Assembly (NCBI GenBank): GCA_030760725.1
Contig: JASWHV010000001.1
Coordinates: forward strand, 72,995,683-73,059,682
Length of the DNA stretch: 64,000 nucleotides
Direction: 5' to 3'
Source of the DNA: Neostapfia colusana
Lineage: Eukaryota; Streptophyta; Magnoliopsida; Poales; Poaceae
The number at the start of each line of letters is the position of its first letter. Position 1 is the first letter of the stretch. A program made the translations under genes and the position numbers. Below, in pieces: positions 10,527-21,494 of this stretch. The notes below the pieces were generated by a model. It was not told the DNA's origin, did not search any database, and saw nothing but the letters and a program-made list of their open reading frames with translations.

Positions 10527-12182
10527 TATGGGATCAAAGAGAACGTGAAAATCAACTAGAGGGGGTGAATGGTAGATTTAAACTTTTTAGTGGAAGCAAC
10601 AAAAACCCCCTCGGCAGAAAATCGATCTGTTAAAGAAACTGTGAATGCGACTGATCTAAATATATTCAACCGTAACAAAAGTGGTATATATTATAGATAA
10701 ACAAGTCACAAATACACGACAACAAGAATCACGGAAATCCGTCAAGAAAAACTTAAGTTATGATCGATGGTTCAAACGAGGGTCAATCTGTTCTACTCGA
10801 GTAAACACCAAATCTTCAACACTGCAAAGAAACTCGTGTAGATCAGAAACTACAAATCCAATGACCGTGAAATTTTCATACATGGTATATAATCAAGTTT
10901 TGAAGACAACCCAAAAAGAATCACGTCAATTGGATCTGTAAAACTTGAGTTATGATCAAAACACCGAAGCACTGTCGTGCTGTCCAGAAACTTGACGAGA
11001 AAGACTTGACAAAAACAAGTCGGACGAACAAGGCAAAAAAGCTCCTCTAAATTACGAATTTTATTGATCGAAACATAAGAGAAACAGCCCAAAGTCGTGC
11101 TCTCCACGAGCCTTGGCCTCCCTTGCTTACATAACCAGCCCTAAGGCCAACCCAATTCAAACTACGACTCCTACTCCTACTTGGATTCGAACTGTAATTT
11201 TCCAATACTGCTTAAAACTCTTCTATACGTAGATAGAAGCAATATTAAGACTTCCAAACAACTTAGGAACGTTCCAAACATTCCTAAAAGAACTCTACTT
11301 CATGCCTCAAACGAAATCCTATTATAACCAACTCGAAACATTCCATAAACAAACCATAACCGCCTCAGCCGCAACCTAAGCGCAGAATCCAGCCGGTTGA
11401 ACCTTTTCAACCATATATTCACTTCCATATCTCTTCACCACGCCTTGGAACCATGTTTCCACATCCATGCATTCCTTGCACACGTGCAAACACCTTCCAA
11501 CGACGTCCACGATACCTTCATATGCATTGTTCTTGATCCAAAAATGTTGCGCGACCTCCCGATCAACTCAACCACAATTCCTCCCAAACTTGGTTGTTGA
11601 ACCTCATCTTCTCCCTAAGAATAGTTCAATGGATCCCTTCACCAGCTATATCTTGAACTCAAGCAACATCTGCACATGAATAAACAACCAATACTTTCGA
11701 GCACAAGTCCGCGACTTGACTCACGTTAGTTCTGAAAACTACAACACCTTACGTGAACACCTCACATAAGCATGTTGCAAACCATAGCAAAATGTTAACC
11801 ACCATAAACAGCCATAACACTTCAAAAACTTAGTAAAAGAATACTAAGCAAACTTTCCATAGATGTAAAGCAAGTTCGAAACATTTGCATGGTAAAAACA
11901 GAACCATTGCGATTTAGCTCCGGACCTTGCCAAAGCTAACCGGACCTTGAGCCGGAGCTTACCAAAGCTAGCAGAACCTAGCACTGGAACTTACCAAATC
12001 TAGTCGGACCTACCGCCCGAGCTAACCAAACACATGTCGGACCTAGCCATAGCAAGTTGTACCTTACGTCAGATCTTGTCGGAGCTCGGACCTAGAGTCG
12101 GACCTTGACAAAAAGAGTGTTTTGGCAGAATTCAAAACTTTTATCGTCATAGCCAATGTATTCAGCACACATAGGTCTCACA
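10527..12182 (-). repeat. 5' LTR of copia F1
   Basis: About 1.66 kb. Starts TGTGAGACCTATG at 12182, identical to the start of the F2 LTR at 23728, and ends just before the primer site at 10526. A TATA equivalent is decayed here (TTATGTAAG near 11120-11130, against TTATATAAG in F2). The flank at 12183-12187 (GGATG) is the candidate target duplication; its partner would be left of the window. Confidence 0.85.
11929..12115 (-). repeat. Degenerate short repeats in F1 U3
   Basis: Variants of CGGACCT and of CCGGAGCTTACCAAAGCTA recur roughly every 15-40 bp. I did not find the same expansion in the F2 LTR. Possibly a U3 enhancer-type repeat; function unproven. Confidence 0.5.
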
Positions 12183-14030
12183 GGATGTGCTTCACGTTAG
12201 CACACAAATCCTTTTTCCTAACCAAAGCGTGCCATGCTCGTCTTCCTTGAAATCCTTCTCTATCCCTTGTCAGATTGTTTCCTTGATTTCCTTTATCTCC
12301 TCATCCATTGCTTGGCCATCTTGTATCTCTTATTCCAGCATTGAGTTTAGTTCTATCACCTCCATCTCGTTCAAGAACCCGAGATGTAACCATTCAAACT
12401 CCTTACATAGATCGGGTGGCAGCTCCCGAACCGTGAGTTGGTGACATGCTCCCTTTCGGCTCAACGCATCAGCTACTACATTATCTTTTCCTGGTAATAG
12501 TTGATTCCTACATCATAATCCTTGATGAGTTCCAACCATCGACTTTGCCTCAAATTCAGATCCGTTTGCGTGAATATATACGTGAGGCTTTTGTGATCCG
12601 TATAGATCTCGCATCGGTGACCATGGATGTAGTGCCTCCAAATCTTCAAGGCATGTACCACTATTGTGAGTTCCAGATCGTGCAAAGGGTAATTCATCTC
12701 ATGTTTGTTTAGTTGTCTCAATGCATAGGCTACTACTCAGCCTTCTTGCATAAGGACACATCCAAGTCCCTGTCTTGAGGCATCACAGTATTTATCAAAC
12801 TTTTGCTCACGTCCAGCAATACAAAAACCGGTGCTGTTGTCAGTCTCTTCTTTAACTCGTCAAAGCTGTATTGACACGCTTGTCTCCACTGAAATGTGTT
12901 CCCTTTCATCAGCAATTCAGTCATAGGCTTTGCTATTTTGGAGAAATCCTTGATGAACCAGCGGTAATATCCAGCCATCCTAAGGAAACCACGAATGTCT
13001 TTCACATTCTGTGGTTGGTTCCACATCGAAACACCCCTCACTTTTCCGGGATCAACCGATACTCCTCCTTCGGAGATGATGTGACCTAAGAATGATATCT
13101 ATTTTAGCCAAAATTGCACTTGCTGAACTTGGCATACAATTGATGCTCTCGCGGTTTCTACAATGTCAATCTCAAGTGTTCCTCATGTTTTTCCTCGCTT
13201 TTTTAATACACCATGATGTTGTCAATGAAAACCACAACGAATTGTCTAAGTGATCACAGAAGACCTTATTCATGAGGTACATAAAGTATGCAGGTGCATT
13301 CGTCAACCCGAATGACATGACGGTATATTCTTACAAACCATACCGTGTTCGAAAAGCCGTCTTGGGTATGTCGAAGGGTTTAATCTTCATCTGGAAGTAT
13401 CCTGACCGAAGATCAATCTTAGAGAAAATCCGGGCGCCTTTCATTTGATCGAATAAGTCATCTATGCAGGGCAGCAGGTACTTATTCTTGATCGTCACTT
13501 CGTTGAGAGACCTATAGTCCACGCACATCCTTTGAGTTCTATCTTTCTTATCTACGAAGAGCACATGGGCTCCCCTCAGTGATGAGCTTGGGCATATAAA
13601 ACCCTTATCTAGCTGCTCCTGAATTTGCTTCTTGAGCTCCACTAGTTCATTAGCAGGCACCCTATATGGCCTCTTAGCTATAGGTGCAGTTCCGTGTACT
13701 AGATCAATGGCAAACTCGATATCCCGTCTGGTGGCATAGCTGGCAGTTCCTCCGGAAACACATATGAATATTCTTGAACCACCGGAATGCTTTCCAATGC
13801 CACTTCTTCCATGTGGTTCAGCATTGCCTTCTCGGTTGCAGGTTGGGCTGCCTCGAACTTGATACGAGTACCGTGCTCACTCGTCAACTGCACGATCCTC
13901 TTAGCACATTGAATCACTCTGTTATACTTGCTTAACCAGTCCATTCCATGTATTATATCGATCCCTTGGGAATCCAAGACGATAAGGTTGACGAGAAAGT
14001 CTACCCCCTTATTTTAAGGCTTACACTCGG
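12183..14030 (-). pseudogene. pol: pol remnant of D': protease, RT, RNase H, start of integrase
   Basis: Pieces in order: protease C-terminal part (VLDSQGIDIIHGMDWLSKYN, ~14010-13900) and linker VVQEYSYVFPEELPAMPPDG (~13730), followed by a frameshift. RT follows (13660-13331, RMCVDYRSLNEVTIKNKYLL). The RT catalytic box near 13200-13230 reads FIDN, with the second catalytic Asp changed to Asn. RNase H and connection (13041-12446) have FLRMAGYYRWFIKDFSKIAK and YTDHKSLTYIFTQ. The integrase start (to 12183) has GTLWLGKRICV. Several frameshifts and stops; non-functional. The copia LTR follows directly. Confidence 0.85.
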
Positions 14031-14269
14031 AATAGAATTCAGAATTGAAAGAAGCGATTTCCCAACTATATGCATCAAGGTGTATGAAGTAAGCAACTTA
14101 TTTTATTAATATCAGCCTATATGAGGATGTGAAGAAATGTCGAAACATCTCACATCTCTCTACTATGTGTGGATGTGGACATTCACCGAAGCATCCCGCA
14201 ACTCACAGCCAGACACACAAACACAAGAAATCATCATAAAAATTCAGCACACTACTCTTATTCAAGCTG
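14031..14269 (-). other. Segment of D' between extra ORF and protease
   Basis: About 240 bp without a recognisable ORF, where gag would be expected. The protease-like frame fades near 14050-14090. Consistent with an internal deletion of gag, or with a gag-less derivative. Confidence 0.45.
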
Positions 14270-15294
14270 CTACGATCTAAGCGTTCTTATTACAACTTTA
14301 TTCAACGGAGAACCTAAACTTAATCGGGGGAACCGGTTGTTCTCACCATGTGGCGGGGGTGGTCCATACATGGGCGCACGCCACGGTGAGTCAGCAGTCC
14401 ATATAGGGGTAGGTGACGTTGGTGCTCCATTTATTCCCGCATTGGCACGAGTCTCCTCTTGTTTTTCCAGCAAGTACAGCCTCTTGCGGAGGTAGCGGAT
14501 CTCTTCTTGTGTGCTTGTGTAGCGGTTTCCCAACTCTGCGAGCGCTCTCTGAGACTTGTCAGCATCTTGTGGGTTGGAAAGAGCTCCTCCATGGGGTCCA
14601 ATGATCTCCCTTGTACCACTCTTCCGATACGGGTGCAGTTCAAAGGTAGTGTTCTCAAACTGCCTTCGGAAAGCGTAGCACAATCCAGTGAGTGCATCCC
14701 ATGCAGCATCATCAACAACTTCTGCACTTGTAGCTCTCCATGTGGGTGCGAAGTGCCGGTGACAACCCTACTGTTAGATAGGATGGTTACTTCATCCTTC
14801 CACTCTTCATGTCCAAGACGAGGAACTTTCTTCAGGAGGTACTCCGGGTATAAGCTGCACCAATCCAGAAACTCTCTCAGCTCCCTGGTTATGTGTCCTC
14901 CCGCCATCCCGTCGGACCGAAATTTCTGAACAGAACGGATGACCCGTTCATCATCTTCAATCTCGGCCTCAACAGGGGGTGGCTCCTCTTCAGATTCATC
15001 TTTTTCCGACATAGCTTCATGGGGCTCTGCTGGGTGTAAGCCCGCATGGTATTCCTCCTGAGGTGCGTACCAATGCTGTTCTTCTTGTGGATCGTCTTCC
15101 ATGTCATCTTTGATTGGTTCCACCACTTCCGGATCCTCTTCCTCATGCATAGAGCTACTGACTTCATCTTCGTCATGAGATTCCATCTTCACCTCCTCCC
15201 AATATGGTCCATCGGACACCTCGATGGGGTTAGGTGCGCTCCCACATGGCGGTGGACGAGTTCTCATGCGTGCTTTGCTACTAGTGACCGGCAT
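14270..15294 (-). pseudogene. Extra ORF of D' (acidic domain plus coiled coil), one frameshift
   Basis: Starts at ATG 15294 (MPVTSSKARMRTRPPPCG). Residues ~20-110 are strongly acidic (Glu/Asp-rich). Then comes a mixed region with HITRELREFLDWCSLYPEYL. After a frameshift near 14680-14700 there is a helical stretch (STQEEIRYLRKRLYLLEKQEE) and a Pro-rich C-terminus ending near 14270. No gag, protease, zinc-knuckle or envelope-like membrane segment is seen. It lies ~240 bp after the primer site, where gag normally starts. A-left has a comparable ORF tail (2-241). I do not recognise a described family; it could be an accessory or structural protein. Confidence 0.55.
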
Positions 15295-15534
15295 CTATAA
15301 AAAGACATGAGAACCTTAGAGAAAAGGAAATAAATCCAAAATTTCACCAGCTATTCAGCAAGAAAACAAAAGGTGTGGCTGTCCAAAAGAAAAGGAGGGG
15401 CTGAAAATAGCACTTTGCAGTGGCTGAGTTGACAAGTAAAGTGCAGCAGCAAGCAAATTTCGAAAATAGCAGTTTCGTGGGGTGTTCCTATTTGTTTTAG
15501 AGTCCATTCTACCTAGGCTTGCGTCCTACGGTCA
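15295..15534 (-). other. Leader of D' between primer site and extra ORF
   Basis: Short untranslated stretch, A-rich on the plus strand. No feature recognised. Confidence 0.4.
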
Positions 15535-15551
15535 ACGTGGCTCTAATGCCA
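15535..15551 (-). other. Primer binding site of D' (diverged initiator-Met type)
   Basis: On the minus strand TTGGCATTAGAGCCACG starts a few bases after the LTR end. It resembles the TGGTATCAGAGCC site with two transitions, which fits the age of the element. Confidence 0.65.
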
Positions 15552-17734
15552 ATTTGTGACACCTGGTTCCGAAAATGAACCAAGTGAATGCGTATGTGTG
15601 CCCAGGATGTTTATCACACATACACAGATTTATCACAAACTGAATTCAGAATATAACCACGTACAAATAGTGTTAAGTACTTTATTACAATAACTCAATG
15701 TCACAATCATGAGTATCTAACTTATTCTGTAGCAGAAGACTCTAAATGACAGCAGAAAATAAGTAAAGACGATTGGGCTCCAACTTCGACTCCAGAGGCA
15801 TATTGACGGTAATACGCAAGCCTAGTACTCCACTTGCTTTTCAATGTATTCCTCTTCTGTAGCTGAATTATTTGTGGGAATGCAAGGGTGAGTACATGTC
15901 GTACTCAGCAAGTGTGGGAAAGTATGACATGTAGCTTAAAACAAGGTTTGAAACAAAAGGTTCATTGCAGCAAGCAAGTTTTATTTCACAATCACAATAA
16001 AAACAGCCTATTATGTCTAGGGGAGTTAAATCCCGACATAACCATGTAATTCATCATCCTTCATGTTCCATACCATCATCATTAATCATTTATCAAGTCT
16101 CAACCAGCCAATGCTCTTTCTCAAACTTATTTCATGTTCACAATTTCTCATGATCAGCTCATATGCACATAACCGAAACCAAACTCATAAGCATAACCAA
16201 AACCAGTCCCAATGACAATACCATAACCATACCCTAATAACCATCCCAAGTTTTACCTCTAATCATGGAAGTTGGCCAGGTGCTTGTAACTGGAAGCACG
16301 GCTATCATGATAGTTTTACTCTCTGTAGAGGTGGCACCACTTTACCCATAAGTTTATGATTTCGTCACCCGTCGGTGACTAGAGAGAACCTCCATTCTGC
16401 CACTACACAACCGTCGGTGTATGGCCAAGAGATCATAAAATAGCCTTTACAAAGGGGCTACCAGAATGTTCATACCCACTGAGGTTTCACCGGCAGGCTC
16501 GAATCTCCATTCTCCCACCCACGGGCCCCCTCGTGTGCCATGTTGTACCCAGGGCAGTCCTCCTCGACTCCCATTCACTGCACCATCCAATGGTCCATAA
16601 CAAGCTAGCAACGCACCTAATTAGTCAGCTAATCCACACCCATATTTGGCCTTGTGGTGGCACTGTTTTCCTGGCATGTTCTCGCATGAATCGGTCCTTA
16701 GATCTAAGGAAAGCAAACCACCATCTCATTCAGAAAAACCACGAACCAAGATTGCCTAGATCTCCCCGGTTCCATGCTCATTAACATCATCATGTTCATA
16801 TCATCTTTAATCTTTATGAGTGCAGTAGTTAAACATGTTTATTTCAGTTTTCCCGAATCCCGTAAGTTATGCGATGCAAAAGAAAAAATGACCATACCCG
16901 ACTTAAAGTTTCCCGGCGACAAGGGTGGCTAACAAAACTAGTAAACTCCTACTAAAGAGTTTCCCATCAAGTTGACACGAGCATGCAGTTTTCATAAGCA
17001 AAACAGTTCAAAAACATAGGTTCAATATGGTCAAGGGGCACTTGCCTTGCTCCCGCAGTTCGTGTTGCTCAAACGTCTCAAAGTCTTGATGCTGGAGGTC
17101 CTCGTAGACGGCCTCTTGAGCGTGTTCTTCTACTCACGACCATGTACATACAAATAATACAGCAATCAATGTCATGCACAAACTTTACTCAAGATGCAAT
17201 GATGTGGATGTATGCAAATCCTATAGTGCAGCCTATAATGATCAGTTTGCATGTGTTCTTGCAAGTTTTAGTAAGCTTTCATGTAGTTTTATGACGAATG
17301 ATTCTGCTGGAAATAAGTGTGGACGTGGCTATGATACTATCTCAAATAGTATATCAATTCCACCGTCAAAAGGCAACCGGAGCGTGATCTACCTACGTGC
17401 AGTAACTCCTGCTCACAGGGGGTGGAGAAACGGGGTTCGTAGCAGCAGCAGAGACGTGGGGAGAGGAGTGACGGGGAGCTACCTCGCTTCTTCCTCCTCT
17501 CCTCCTCTGCGGCTGGCCTTTTCCTTACAATGGCAGCAGCCGGGGTTTTTCCTCAGTGCAGAACGGTGCTGCAGCTAGGGCAGGGCGCTGGGGTCTTCTT
17601 CTCCGGCGACAGCGAGGTAGGGCAGAGCTTCGACAGAGGCCAAGGCACCTATCAGGGCAGCGACCAAGGCTTGGCAGCAAGGGGGGGGAGGCAGCCATGA
17701 ATTTGGTCAGGGGTGGCGGCTAGGAGAGGGGGAG

Positions 17735-17748
17735 GGTTTTATTTATAA
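17735..17748 (-). promoter_or_regulatory. LTR TATA box, D'
   Basis: CTTATAAATA on the minus strand, at the same place relative to the downstream conserved segment as the TATAAATA of the solo D LTR (47317-47326). Confidence 0.65.
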
Positions 17749-17999
17749 GGGGGGAAATAGCCAAGGGAGCTAGGATTTCAGCAAACCTATTAATCAAGGG
17801 CTGGGATTTAATTTGAGAAAAGGTGGGAGCTAGGGGCTGAGATTTAATCAAATATTTTCCATCAAGGACTGAGATTAATTGGGGGAAAATAAAATCACTA
17901 GAGGTGGGAATATTTGGTGCAGCTAGGGTTTCCTCCCGCTAAAGAGGTGCGGCCAAGGGGGGGATCTTAAAGTGGGGAAAATCCCTAGGGATTTTGGGC

Positions 18000-18290
18000 C
18001 AGCCAAAATTTGGGGAAAAATCCCCCCAAATGTGGGGGAAAATTCCCTAGGGTGGATTTTAGGAGAAAATTGGGGGGGGGGGGGGTTAGGGGGGATTTGT
18101 TTGGGGTGGGGGGGGGCTTAGGGGGAAATTTGGGGGAGGGGTGGGTTAGGGGCGGCCAGGTTTATTCTTTATTCTTTTTATTTTTAATTTTATTTCTTTT
18201 TTATATTTTTTTATTTTCTATTTTTATTTCCTTTTATTTATTTGTTTCTATATTTTTCATTCCTTTTTTCTTCTTCTTTTTAAATGCTTC
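18000..18290 (-). repeat. G-tract then T-tract block in D' U3
   Basis: Plus strand 18000-18160 is dominated by runs of G, including a run of about 14 near 18070. It is followed by an almost pure T/A stretch at 18165-18285. Such tracts can form quadruplex or stiff structures and are prone to sequencing-length error. The 112-aa ORF across it (18010-18348) is a composition artefact. Confidence 0.6.
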
Positions 18291-18341
18291 TCTACATGAA
18301 AATGGCATGCAATGTATGGTGATGAATATGTGGATGTTACA

Positions 18342-18548
18342 CATTTGAGGCCGGCTTCCGCGCTTGGGACATAGCCTTGCTTATAGGGTCGAGGCATAGC
18401 AATATGCAAAGAGTTCCTCCTAGAGGCAAAGTCCTTTTTAGTAGCTTTAGTCTTTTTCCCGCAGCATCATCATTGAGGCTGCCCGTATGCGGCGACTTCT
18501 TCGTGGAACTTCTAACCTTGTTGGGTGACAGGCTGACCTAGTGCCATC
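18342..18548. other. Island edge, no gene recognised
   Basis: Single-copy-looking sequence between the D' LTR and the hAT-like element. The first five bases (CATTT) are the candidate D' target duplication. No motif-bearing ORF found. Confidence 0.35.
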
Positions 18549-18556
18549 TCTAGAAG

Positions 18557-19055
18557 TAGGGTGGGGTTCGATTAATATGGTTAATTTTATTTGGTTAATT
18601 ATGTTAATTTATATTTTATCCAAAGAACTCATAATCACATAATTCGGTTGCGGTTAATTTGATTCAGTTTTATAGTTAACCTCATTTTAATGTGTAATGT
18701 AATTTATTGGGAAAAATGACAATAAACACATAAAAATATTAATAAATATACAAAAATAACATGTATGTGCCGGTGATGGATGGATATTATAAAGATTGGG
18801 TTGTGTGTTTTATTGAGGATGAAGATTAGTACTACTCAGCTTTATTTTTTTGAGTCATGGAGTAGTGTGGGTTAAAATTTTGGTTAAATCACTTAATTCG
18901 GTTAATACGACATGAAAACCAAATAATTTGGTTAATCGAAATAAAAAATGAAAACTGAATTTAACAAAAAGAAATTTGGTTAACTGCATATTGCAGTTTG
19001 GTTTGGTGTGGTTCGGTGCGGTTTTGCAGTTCGCAGTTAACTATGCCCACTCCTA
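18557..19055. mobile_element. Degenerate hAT-like non-autonomous element (499 bp)
   Basis: Ends are TAGGGTGGGG at 18557 and the complement TAGGAGTGGGCA at 19055, followed inward on both sides by TTAA-containing sequence. The flanking octamers TCTAGAAG (18549-18556) and TCTAGCAA (19056-19063) agree at six of eight positions, as expected for an old 8-bp hAT target duplication. The inside is built from GGTTAAT/TTCGGTTAA variants and has no ORF. The inverted repeats are short and imperfect, so this is a moderate-confidence call. Confidence 0.5.
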
Positions 19056-19063
19056 TCTAGCAA

Positions 19064-20042
19064 TCCTACTAAAGTAATCCATAGGGTATTTAGAGTGAGG
19101 ATTTGAATTTTAAATGCCAACATAGGAGTTCTTTCAAAGCCTACGCTTAGAGCGAGAGTTTCAACAAAGAACCAAAGACGAACGGGTATGTTGCAGCGAG
19201 AGACGCAAGGTGTTGAATGCATCAGCCACAAGAACTATAGTCTTCAAAGCAATGGACCCCGAGCAATGACCATCATCAGTAAGAGGACAAACAAATTCCC
19301 CTATACGAACAAAGTGAGCAAAAAGAGAGTCCCCCAGGATGGCTTTTTGCCTCGAGAACGACTGTCTATTTGGAGAGGCAAAGGAGACTTTCCTGGTTCT
19401 CCTTCTAGCAACCAATCTCCAATCATTTTCTCCTACTCCTGGACCTTATGATCCCTAACCTAGTTAGGACCTCCCTGTCTCCAATGGAAGAAATAAACAT
19501 CAAAAGATTCAGTGGTAACCCTTCTAAGAGATTGCATGAACAGACCCACATTCTTGGAAGCCACGGATAATCTATAAGGACACTCCTTCTCAAGGTGGAC
19601 ATGGAAGCCCCCCCCCCCCCTCCCAGAATAGAATGGAGCACACATCCCACAACCTCTTCCATCAATAAGAATGTGTAGCATCGAAAAACAACATGCATAA
19701 AGAACGAGTCAGCGGGCGAGGAAGATGGATGGTGTACCAACTAGCGAAGAGTACTTCTTGAAAGGCCTTGCCATGTTGCAAGTCCACTTTGCTGAAAGTC
19801 GCCTCCAGTCTATTCCCTGCCATCATCTCAACAATAGAAGATGACCAAGGCAACATGGCTTGCTCATCCTCAATGGAGACACCATGTAGCCCGAGGACTA
19901 CCATGGCGAGAAGAGTGGCTACAGCTGAGAGGAAGGAGAGGGTGAGACCAATGGCGAGAGCGGGCAGGAGCGAGAGCATCCATCCTGTTCACACCTCGCA
20001 AAATTGTTTTCTAATATGCGTTTCTTATGATTTACTCCTATT
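19064..20042. other. Island sequence without a recognised gene
   Basis: Open stretches on the minus strand (19423-19979) overlap in several frames but show no domain I recognise. A run of about 14 C lies at ~19608-19621. It may be a decayed gene or transposon fragment; no function is proposed. Confidence 0.35.
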
Positions 20043-20058
20043 CTAAAATAATTTTATA

Positions 20059-20226
20059 TAAAAAAGGACAGATCGTGCATGTAGCTCCCGCTTGCAAATG
20101 GTCTAGAGAAGGGTTCCATCCATTTGGGTCTTTTATACAATTTCTACAAGAGACTATTTACAGGATTTGAACATGTGATCTTATGGTCACAAGAAAACAA
20201 CTTCACTGCGTCCAAAGCTCCCCTTC
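20059..20226 (-). mobile_element. Au-like SINE (tRNA-derived)
   Basis: Read on the minus strand it begins with a tRNA-like head. The A-box region is degenerate (TTGGACGCAGTG), and GTTCAAATCC stands in the B-box position. The body ends in GCAAGCGGGAGCTACATGCA and a short T run. This order is that of the grass Au SINE as I remember it. The flanks CTAAAATAATTTTATA (20043-20058) and CTAAAACAATTTTATG (20228-20243) form a 16-bp target duplication with two differences. That supports insertion by retroposition. It is old, given divergence in the head. Confidence 0.8.
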
Positions 20227-20243
20227 CCTAAAACAATTTTATG

Positions 20244-21494
20244 TTTACATTTTATCAAATAACCTACGATTTCAAAATCTGGTCGATTTTGATGATATAC
20301 AAAATATATGTTTAACTTGATTGTGATAAAATATTTCCATATTATAAAATTTATGGAATATTAGAGTTGATAATTTTTATAAAAATATTGATTAAACATA
20401 GGTCATAAACTGATTACTTTCTAATTCCTTAACACACGTCATAAACCGATTTTTTTCATGAGATTATTGATCGGTTTTATGGTCGCACTTTTATATCAAA
20501 ACTATTGTTAGTCAACTTAAACGAGAATATGGCTGCTTAAGCTCCATCCAAACAAACCATTGCTTATTCCGTGATCAGGCACCTGCACAGTGACATGCGT
20601 GGACTCTGCCCCAGCACCGATCCTCCCTGAATCCCATCCCACACAATTGCGATGGATGGGTACTCAGCACACGACACACGGTCACGTAAAACGAAGCCTC
20701 TTTCCGCGCAATCAATGTGCCGCGGCCCTTATCTGGTGAGTCCGTGTCCTGCCCGCATCTTATCTTGCTATCCTGTCCCCATCCCTGCACAATCAACCAA
20801 ACCGATGGCTTCTGCACTCTGACTATCAATATTTAGAGGATCACGCGGGTGGGGTTGATCATGTTTATATTTCTAGCTCGTCAATCCTCGATCAGCCAGA
20901 TGAGATGTCATGTGCAATCAAACGGTCTATGGGAATGAAAACATGTTTGTAACTGGGGAATGCTCTTCGTTACTTTTGCAGGAATTGAACAGTGTAGCGT
21001 GCAACTCCTTAAAAATCCCAGTTGTTTGGACAGCCCAACACGCTATCAATGCAATTGGTAAGCGAAAAGTAATTATCGCTTTGTACAATTCCACTTGGGA
21101 GTATTCGGTGGTATTTTGACGATTAAACTTGAGAGCCACCGCTTGGTGTTACGTTTTTTTCCCGAGCTCGTCATTTATACATAGCACGCGAACATTAGTG
21201 TTTCTGAATTTTACAACAGAAGGACATGCTTTTGTAATAACAAAAATTTGATATTTACTAATACTAGTAGTTTTATTACTGAGTGGTAGTTAATAAAGTA
21301 CTGCAATCAACACGTAGTAGTAAGAAAAGCCAGTGCAAGTACAGCAGCATCTTTCCATGAAAGAAGAGATAAAGGCACTTCAGAGCAAACGACCCCTATT
21401 TGTTCCGTCTGTCTTTCTCTCCCTCTCTCTCCTCTCCCCTCTTCTCCTACACTCTTGAGATCTTTCTGAGAGGAGATTCCTCCATTCCTTAGCT
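20244..21494 (+). other. Upstream region of the RING-H2 gene
   Basis: About 1.25 kb, AT-rich in the first 300 bp (with a loose inverted repeat near 20445-20490) and otherwise unremarkable. A weak TATA-like TTTATACATA lies at ~21172-21181, and an AGATAAAGG is near 21367. The transcription start cannot be fixed. Small ORFs at 20575-21139 lack motifs and are not called. Confidence 0.4.
21408..21455 (+). promoter_or_regulatory. CT-rich tract in the probable 5' UTR of the RING gene
   Basis: An almost pure pyrimidine tract (CTTTCTCTCC repeats) sits 40-90 bp upstream of the start codon. This is a common core-promoter/5' UTR feature of plant genes. Confidence 0.5.

Larger units (their letters stand above)
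7964..12182 (-). mobile_element. Ty1/copia element F1 (Sirevirus-like), 5' LTR to protease; 3' part outside the window
   Basis: In element order: LTR (12182 to 10527), tRNA-iMet primer site, gag (from 10465), a long coiled-coil gag C-terminus, second zinc knuckle, and protease, which is interrupted at 7963/7964 by the family C LTR. F1 itself sits in the integrase start of element D' at 12182/12183. The long gag with two zinc knuckles around a coiled coil is the arrangement of Sireviruses (Maximus lineage). That placement is an inference from architecture. Confidence 0.85.
12183..18341 (-). mobile_element. Ty3/gypsy element D' (5' LTR, leader, extra ORF, broken pol); 3' part outside the window
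   Basis: Element order on the minus strand: LTR 18341-15555, primer site, extra ORF 15294-14270, then a protease-RT-RNase H-integrase remnant to 12183, where copia F1 inserted. The LTR start TGTAACA and end TGTCACA are related to the D solo LTR at 45174-48542, and both have a TATAAATA box. No gag domain or CCHC knuckle is visible between the extra ORF and protease. The element is old: pol is broken in several places. Confidence 0.85.
15555..18341 (-). repeat. 5' LTR of D'
   Basis: Runs from TGTAACATCC (minus strand, 18341) to GTGTCACA (15555), about 2.79 kb. Related to the solo D LTR at 45174-48542 in its 3' half (the hairpin-rich segment near 15900-16950 matches 45500-46600). The U3 differs: D' has a G-tract/T-tract block where D has the G-box minisatellite. 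Confidence 0.85.

Noticed and set aside
18010..18348. 112-aa ORF with Gly and Phe runs
   Set aside because: Composition artefact of the G-tract and T-tract block.
19423..19979. Overlapping minus-strand ORFs in the island
   Set aside because: No domain recognised, frames interrupted, and a homopolymer C run crosses them.
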